DNA from: Ricordea florida
Taxonomy: Eukaryota; Cnidaria; Anthozoa; Corallimorpharia; Ricordeidae
Assembly: GCA_949710005.1 (NCBI GenBank)
Contig: OX453287.1
Coordinates: 24,124,785-24,188,784, forward strand
Reading direction: 5' to 3'
Length of the DNA: 64,000 bases
Shown here: positions 34,301 to 43,300 of the stretch, one piece after another
How positions within the stretch are numbered: the stretch's first letter is position 1
Layout: each line of letters begins with the position of its first letter
The notes under the pieces: model-generated
Database searches by the model: none
The model's input: the letters and a program-made list of their open reading frames with translations, nothing else
Told to the model about the DNA's origin: nothing
Made by a program: the position numbers and the translations under genes

Positions 34301-37300
34301 GATAATTTCTCCCGTTTCGAGGTTCCGGAGTCGATACGTATAACTGTATCGCAGATAGAAGCTGGTGGCGACCTTCTCATGGAGCTTATCCATAATCCGA
34401 TCCACCAGAGACCCGGCCACGCCTCGGAAGAAAGACCACTTCCAAAAGCGGCGACCAGCTTCCTCTCCCTCTCTCTCTCCATCCAACTCTTCGAGTATAC
34501 GCGCACCTTCTCGAACCATAGATCGCGCTAATGGGGCTCGACGGTTTTCAATTTTTCTACGAACTTCTGCCCTCATCGTTGGAGTAGTTTTCTTTCGGAC
34601 ACCCTCCGCGAGAAGCGCAGCGTCAACCTCTCTCGCAAGTTGACCGAGTTCACGAGCCCGCTGCCACTTCTTGTGGGGGTTCTCTATATCCCCTCTGGTT
34701 ATAGCAGGGTATCTCCCCGTCTGTAGCGCTCTCCGGAGTCGTTTCCTCCACTCCGCGGCGCGAGCATCCCCGATCGCTCGTAGGAGGTCATCTTTTCGCA
34801 TCTTAGAACCTACAGATAATCCATAGCTTCGTGCTAAAGAGCGTAACTCTTTGACGGTGGGCATATTTTCAAGATACCTTTGATGTACCACTCTCTAAAA
34901 TAAACGCTCTCAATTTTGCCTACGTGTTCTATATATATAGCGAAAAAAGTTCCAGTCTACAACACACTAATTAAGCACTAGGCGCAGTCTCAAACACTCC
35001 AGCTTCCAAAGCAGCATCTATTTCTGCTGCGAACTCGTTAAGTTGCTGACGCATAAGGTCGATACTAAATTCCTCCTCAAACTCTTCTTCCCCATGAAGC
35101 TCCGCCACTTCCCACCAGTTCGGCTCGAACACCTCCTCCTCCTCTTCGTTCTCAAGAACATAAGGAGTTTCCTCAGCGTACCAAGGTTCATCATCAACCC
35201 CATACCACTCTCCCACGGTCATCTCGTCTGCAGAGTCTGAAGACAGAGTAGAACCTTATGCAACTACAGAAATTGAAGATTTACACACGCACGCCGCGTT
35301 ACGCCAACGTTTTTTCCGAAGATTTATAGTATGCATATTTGTCTAAATTGAAATTGCTCATTAACTCTCGGAAACCACTCGGAAAATCTTCGGATCATCT
35401 TCGGGTCATCTTCGGGTCATCTTCGCGCATGTTTGCCTTGGGAACCTTGCCGCCTTTCAATACAGCTTCTAGAGTGGTTTATACGATTTGACCCTTTCCA
35501 CCCTGAAAAAACGGCTTCTAGCGTGTGGTATTTAACTGTCACCTCATCCTATTTTTGTTTTACGTTGGGAGCCTTTCCACGCTGAAAAACGGCTTCTAGA
35601 GGTGGTGGTATTTGATCCATTCCTCTTATACTACTTTAGGCATATCAAAGAGAGTGAATGAGTGAGTAAATAGGTCCGCTGCGTGTGCATAATTCACGAA
35701 CACGACTGGTCTGTTTGAATTCTTGAATTCTCAAGTATGCCATGACTTCAGACTAAGCGTAGTGAAGTAATCGACTGCGCAAAATTTATGCAGTTTTGTC
35801 ATCGTTAATGAATATAAAGTGTGTTTCTTTGATCCTGCAACTGAGAAAGTCACTGATTGTACTATTGCAACCTGTATATAACAAAGAAAGAACTTTTCTC
35901 TCCTGAAAGAAAACCAAAGACAGTAGTGATGACCCAGTATAAGTCATGTTATATAGAACAGAGTCATGCGCGACAAGACCAGAGTCAACTGCGGTCTTTA
36001 CAGCATGTACACCCTGCTTACCTATTTTTGTTGTCTTCCATAGGCCCTCTGTTCCACTGTTGCTGTAGTTCAACACTTTCTCCACACATCGCTGTTCACT
36101 TGGATGTTGAGTGAAGGGATCAATCTTTATATCATGTTGGTTAAGGTGTTTCCAGTCAGCAGACAATATCTGACTCACTTGCTAACAGGATGGGGTGAGT
36201 ATAAATCTATAAACGTTTTCCTTGTTGTCATGGAAGTCATTGTTTCGTCATACAAATACTGGATTTACCTTCCAAACAAACTGGTGCTACGTCGGTGAAG
36301 ATTCAAGATTGGAATTTTCAAGCGATTTAATAGAGCTATAATAATATTGATAACCGTAGTGACTGTGATGATGATGATAATAATAATCGTAATAATAGTA
36401 AAAATAATGATGATAATAATCAGTGTTTAAAAAGCGCAATTTTCGCAGGCGTCATATTCTTTTGCGCACTACAGTAACATTGCTTGAAGGCAAAGAACGT
36501 TGCAAAAATTAGTTTAACGTGCTAACAAAGTAACGGCTAATTTTTTCAAACAGGGACTCCAGCCATCATTGTGGGTTTAGTTGCTGCCATCAAACCTTCT
36601 ACCTACGATATGACAAAAACGCTTTACGGTGAGATCACATGTGGGTCAATGACACTCACTGGAGAGGTCAAGAGAACCAGGTTTGTTTTGCTGGGTTTCA
36701 CTCGAAAATGAATTTTGAAACCATTCAATAGATTCACTCCGGAATCTGGGAAATGATAGAGGATGAATATACAAGGAGCCTCGCCAAGTTTCAGGTCAGG
36801 TGCGATTTTTCATTAGAGAGAAAAGTTTCAGCCAAATTTATAAAGCTTAGTATGGAGAAGCCATGTTGGTGTCCCTCTGAGGGGCACCAATATGGCGGCC
36901 GAAAACCAACAGAAACATTTGTCATTGAGTTTTCCTGCGATGTCGTTATAAGAGAACATGGAAATGCCCACGAGAAAGAAATATATTCTTTCGCAACTAA
37001 CTGTTAGTATAGAGCGATGATGTCCACAAGTTTCCATTTTATTGCTTGCCATCAGTTTTAAACATAAATACATAAATATAAAAACCCACTGGCCAGGAAG
37101 TCCAAGAAAGCCACTGGACGTATAACTAATAGGCTCTTCTCACTTTTTTTTTAAAGAATTATAAACGGAACATTAAGTCGAATCTATGGCACAGCTAAAC
37201 ATTTTTATATACTAGATTTTTGATTTAGGCTAGCTAGGCTAAAAACGCAAAGCAAAAAGGAAAAAAAGTGAAAAAAATGGAAATGAAAAGGCAAAGAAAA

Positions 37301-40300
37301 AATGTTTACGATAAGAAGAACGCTTTCAGGTTACAGGTAAAAGAGGTGACACTTGTTTCATTTTGAATTTCAAAACTAAGAGAATTGAAGAATTCAGGAC
37401 CTTGGAAATAGATAGAAAACTTTCTTATATTAGATCTGCAATATAGTAAATAGAAGTGCCACGAATTTCTCTCGCCATAGAAACTTACGTTAGGCATAGT
37501 CAGATTCTACTTTTTCGATTTTCCGAGGAACTTTTACCAAAATGACAACTGTTGATATATTTTGAACCGAACGAAAAATCTTGCTATATGCACGATTTTC
37601 ACTTTGTATTTGGGTGTTCTGTGGTGTATCTTCCATATATGGATGTCTCGTTGGATGTCCTGCTGTGTATGTTCCATATATGGATGTCTCGTTGAGTATA
37701 CTGTGTTAATATTCCAAATATAGAACAGCTTCCTTTATTGCTGAAAGCAAAATGGAGGAAGCCATGGAATATTGTTAACACATCTCTAGCTCAGCCAATG
37801 GAAATGTAATTTTTGACTCACTATGTTCCTAAGCCAACAAAATGGCGGCCTAGTGAGTCTCTTTCAATATAACCATATTGATTCAGTATAATTATGCCAT
37901 ATGGTGTTAAGAATAATTGCTTGATCTTTTGAAGCTGTTGAGTTTAGAAACTTGATTCTTTATTATTTTTTAATAAATCAGGCAACAAGAGTGTAAATAA
38001 ATATTTTTTGAGCAACTTTTTATATTCTAGGGAGCAACATTTGAGCAACTTTTGACCAACTTTTGAGGGTATTTTTGGGCAACTTTATAAGAATTTTTGA
38101 GCAGAATCTGTCTATCCTTAGTGTACGTGGCTTGTCTTCACAAACATATTGAAACTATCAGGAAGTAGGCCGGTTATGTATAGATACATAAATTTTCCTA
38201 CTTGAAGCTTATAAATACTCTCAAGATTCAAAATTCCTAAGTTTTTAAATGAAGGGTCAGCGTATGGCTTTAGCCACTTTCCTTGCAACATTGTGCACAT
38301 GTGACTTCCAAGATAAATGTTCATCCAAAAAGTACGGAAATGCCCGAGACGGAAATATGTTTTCTCCCAACTGACCGTGCGTATAGAGCGGTAATGTCGT
38401 CTCAAAATTGAATTTTGTTCTAAGGAACCTTGGGTGCACGCCCGGGGGGGTTACTCCCATCAATGTCGGATGGGTGTGTGCCGCGAAGGGTCTCAAACCC
38501 TGACCCTATTTAAGGAAGAAGCAAAAGAAAATTGATACCCTATTTAAGGCCCAAACCCGAAAAATGACACCCTATTCAAGGGAAAAACAAAAACAAAAAA
38601 TAGCTTGAACGGGTCAACTTTACTTCGTTTTTGTAAGATTACTGGAAGTTCGCATCAAGTATAGTATAGTAGACTAGCTGATACAATTTAGGCACCCTGT
38701 CTAAGGATGACACCGGCAATACTATGCTAACATGGGCAAAATGATACCCTATTTAAGGATCGATGTCCTCAAAAACCATAACCTATCCAGCGGCACATAC
38801 CTACATAGCCCATATATAGGAGTACCCTCCGGGAGTGCAGGCTATATCACTGGCATTACATAGCCAAAGTTGAAGTCATGGAAAAAAAGGAAAATTTCTT
38901 GAATGTCCATTCCAGCTCAGGGAACCAATGGATGCGCGCCATAGTCTTTTAAAAATGCTAAGTTTCTTAACGAATCTCATGTCGATCAGTTACTCTACCT
39001 TTAAAAAAAGTAACACCATACATTCCAAATTTTCCTTACTATTCCTATTTTTTGATAAGGTGCTGGCTGAACGGAAGCTCGTGGATTTTTAAGGGACCTA
39101 TATTGGCGGCTATTGTGGTAGGAAAACAGCTGTTTGTAATTCCAAGTCGTTTGGTCGCATGACATAAATAAAAGTTACCTCTTGGAAAAAAAACCTGCGA
39201 GCGAGCTTTATTCTCAAGTATTATCGGGAGACGCCCGATCGAGCGCAGCTGACAAGAGAGTTTCTAATTCACCTCACATGATAACAACTCACACGTATGA
39301 ATTGCAATTGTAATCTGTCTATTTCATTGATGGTGACGATTAGATTTATTCGCTAGAATTTTCTCGAATGGGTGAATCCGTGTTTGTAGCCAAACCTACT
39401 AAAAAATATCGCTTGGATAGTGCAGATTTTACTTTAATTTCCGTGCGTAAAACTCATTATCTATGAAGAAGTATTTTTCGCTCAGGTTTTAACAACCAGC
39501 AAACAACATTTTAAGTATTCCATTTTCTCTCCAAGGCAAACCTTGTGTTGTTCGTTATCCTTTTGCGGGTGACGTTTGGCAAAATACACTCTAGATATGG
39601 TCAAGAAAAAGTGAAAGCGGCCAAGTAAGTGAGGATACATGTGATATTACACTTGAAATGATTTGAGATAAAGAATTGAACATTGTACATGAGGAGATTG
39701 AGAAGATTATAGTCTGAGACCAATTTTTACCGGCAGTGTTTGGTAATGAGAGTGATGATGCTTGTAGCGGCTGGGGCCTCGATGTCGTCAGTTGATATTT
39801 ATTTTGTTGATAGTGGCCCCGGTTGACCCGCGTAGAGGGAGTTTGTCAAAACAAATCCAGCCAATGACATATTATCGTAACATATCTTTAATAGACGAAT
39901 CACTGAATTTGCGTAAAAACTGTTCAAATTAATAACTGGTAGGGCTAACTAATTCAAATAAAGCGAGAAAAACGGATCACAGAACTTCAAGTATAATTCA
40001 AACTGAGGAAACTAAGCCGAAAGCAAAAAGAACTGAACTGAGGAAAACTAAGTACAATTAGCAAGTTACATACCTCTTTACTCACGATACGATAGAAGGA
40101 AAACGGTAAAAGGACGCTCACTACGGTTCTCGATAAAACGTGTGCTGTAGACGGACCAGTCGACCACGAAGTTGTAACCTACATGATAAGATCAAGATGT
40201 CACATGTAAATCAACTGTCTAGCATTCGCTATTGTCCTAAAATGCTGATGCCTCATTGTTAGTCCATAAAATCTCTACTTAGGTAAAGGAAAATTACACA

Positions 40301-43300
40301 TTGCAGCCAGGTGGACAATGAGACATAGTTTGATGTTACGCTGGTTTAAAATAATGAATGTAACTTAAAAAGTTACAATTCACCGACGCAATTTGAATTG
40401 AGTTGAAAGTTAATTGTAACTTGTTAAGTTACATTCGTTATTTCAAACCAGCGAAGTATAAACTATGTCTAAAATCTTCCTGTTGTTGTTTTTGTTCTTT
40501 GTTTTCTGTTCTACCAAGTACATAATTCTACTTATCTTATTTCTCTTACGTATTCTTTTTTTCCCTAAGTTGTATTCACTGTATATATGTTTATGTTGTA
40601 GCTCAATTTTTTCCTTGGTTGAAATTTTATTTTCCTTTGTTTTCTGGTATGGTAAGGTATGATAATGGTTTGAAACAAAGGAAAATAAAATTTGAACCAA
40701 GGATAAAATTGAACTACAACATATACACCATACATATTTGATATTTTCCAATTGAAATGTCAAGGTACACAACCTGCCTCGATTAGCTTTTCTTTATCCC
40801 TCTGATGTCAGTAAATCGAACGAGGCACAATAAAAATAAATAAATAAATGAAATAAATAAATAAATTAGCTGGTATCAATTCAACCTAAGTGGGGTGGTA
40901 TTGGTTATGCTTTGTTGCAGGAAAGGGCTAAAGAGTATTGTCGCCTTGCTTCCTCTCCTGGGTGTCACGTGGTTACTGGGTTTCGTTATTCAGTTTCATT
41001 ATGTTCTCCACTATGCCTTCATTTTTCTGAACTCCACGCAGGTAACATTGTTTAGTGATTTCCAGTAGTTGAATGGACATTTATGCGCATGAGGCCAGTT
41101 GAAAATGAAAGGCCAGCCAGAGAGTAGGTCATAGTGTGAAAAACCATGAAAAGCGTTAAAAAAATTAATAGATTTGAACTCCTGTGGCATTAATACAATT
41201 TTAGCAATTGCAGCTTTGCCACGATCAGTGAAAAGTCTCGGAAAAACAAAAATATTTAAAGGTCAGGGAAAAGTCAGGGAATTTTGACAGTCAGTGAAAA
41301 GTCGGGGAATTTTGTTTCCAGGGTTCATGACGACATTTTGTGTAGTCGATGTGTGATGCAGTGTTTCTGGTCAGTGGTTTTTCTGCGAATGCCTTCTTCC
41401 AAATAAGGAACTGAGAGAAATCCAAGGAAGCTTGGGAACCGGTGTTTTATCAAAGGGTGGTAGAGTTTGGTGTGTTAAAAGTTAAAGTCAGGGAATTTTT
41501 TGGCTTCTGATGAATGGCACCCGTGAATTGGCATTTAACCTGAACAGGGTGATTCACTCCTGACCTGAAAAAAGAACAGATTCGAACCTGTAACCTCGCG
41601 GTAAGTCTACACGAGCACTTTTTCCTTGACAACTTTTTCATGACACTTGAAGATAAAATCGCTCATGCAGATGGGGTAAAATGGACAATTTTTCCTTGTT
41701 AAGGTAGAAATTTGCTTGTATAGACGGACAACAGGGAAAGTGTGGCGATTAATTTTAATGTCAATGCGGACACAACCGAAACCGGAATCCAAACTTGTCA
41801 AGGAAAACTTTCTCGTCGCCCACACGAGCAAGGAAACCTTGTCAATGGAAAAACTGCAAAGGAAAACGTGTTCATCATCTACGCAAGCAATAAAAATTGA
41901 CAAATAACTTGTCAAGGAAAATGGCTCGTTTTGATAGCACTTAAACCGGTGTGATGCTCTACCAGCTGAGCTAGATTAGACCCATAGCTGATCAATAGCA
42001 TTAAGGCATTAATTTGCCAAAATGAATTCCCTAGATTCTCATTATCTCTTTCTTTGGCAATTTCTTATTGTTAAAAGGAGAATACCTTGATCACTTCCAG
42101 GAGTGAAAGGGTTGATAGACTTACTAATAAAATCAATGTGCTTTTCATATAACTTACAGGGAATCGTGTTTTTTGTCATCCACTGTGTTTTCGATGACCA
42201 GGTGGGTAGAAAACTAATGAAAGGCTCATTTAACTGCTGTGTGAGGTTAATGGTTAAGCAGGACTGCAGGAATTGTAGTAAACATCAAAATCACTGAGAA
42301 GCAAGATGTAATGTTGTTTTTATCATGAATTTAGGGAGACATTTCCCAAAATTCCCAGGGCTATACTCTCCATGTTTCTTTTTCTGCCCTTTTTTTAGGC
42401 CAATTGAAAAGTAATTTTGATATCAAGTGTTATTATGGTTCTCCATATTAAAAGAACGGTACAATGTAACGTCGACAGCTTCGAAACGTTTTTGTGTTAC
42501 TTTTGGCCGGAATCGATATCGTGGGTCTCTAATTTTCATTGTGTGCAAGATGCATGCTCGCAAGCTAACTCCTATTGCTGTAAAGGTAACATCTTCAGTT
42601 CTTGATTCTTATAAGTCGGTGGTATGCTTCAGTGAGAAGGAAGTTCATACGTGCTATCATATGATACTTCTTATTTTTATTTTGTGTATTGTTGTTGTTG
42701 TTGTTGTTGCTGTGGTTTTCATGTGCTTATATCTCTAATATCAGGTCAGGGAGGCCATTAGGAAACGAAGAAGAACCAACCTGCGTCCCCAGAAACCGCT
42801 GCCAAAACCATCTCGGGCCCGCGTAGATCAGGCAGACGCGGCCATTGTAACAGAGAGAAACTTCGACATGAGCAAGAGAAGTTGTTTGCGTGAGTCTAGT
42901 TAAAAGTATTTAAGAGTCAACAGAAAATGATTATTCAAGTAATAGTCGATAACAAATTTCTTCAGTCGTTTCAGCCTTGTTTCGCTACCATGCCGCTGAC
43001 ACAGCAGAGCATCGGGAAACACATCTCATAAACGCGGCTTGACGGCCAAAATCGATGGTCCTCTTTGAAACTTAACGTCTCCCTTATTTGATAGCCGCAC
43101 TTCACTTGACTTTGATAAGTATGTGTTGAGAAAGTATGCATAAGTTCTTACTAAATCAGACCTGAATCGTTTATGCCGCACATACGTAGCACTTTTGTCA
43201 TATTCATTGAAAGCTCGAGGTGACCTCTTTTCATAATGATGAAAAATGTTAGGGTTGTGGGATGTGGCTTGAAATGACAACGTCAGAATGTAATAAGAGT

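Larger units (their letters stand above)
21084..35635. mobile_element. Polinton/Maverick element (degraded), inserted in the receptor TM2-TM3 intron
   Basis: Seen: inverted ends AGTAGTATAAGAGG at 21084 and CCTCTTATACTACT ending at 35635; both flanks carry TTAGG (21079-21083 and 35636-35640), a 5-bp direct repeat where Polintons usually make 6 bp. Gene set: integrase, protein-primed family B polymerase, packaging ATPase, major capsid protein, a candidate minor capsid protein and small membrane/coiled-coil proteins. The GC-rich, tightly packed coding DNA contrasts with the AT-rich host. Breaks: stop codon in the integrase, two frameshifts in the polymerase, at least one in a small gene, and no ATG for the capsid gene. 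The left end is present three times. An adenovirus-like cysteine protease, usual in Polintons, is not seen. Confidence 0.93.

Noticed and set aside
21084-35635. Bacterial or viral contamination as source of the dense GC-rich genes
   Set aside because: Flanking exons of one receptor gene join in phase across it, and a target duplication and TIRs bound it, so it is an integrated element.
36104-36298. Standalone small gene starting at an internal ATG
   Set aside because: It is part of the TM3-TM4 exon of the receptor read past its donor site.
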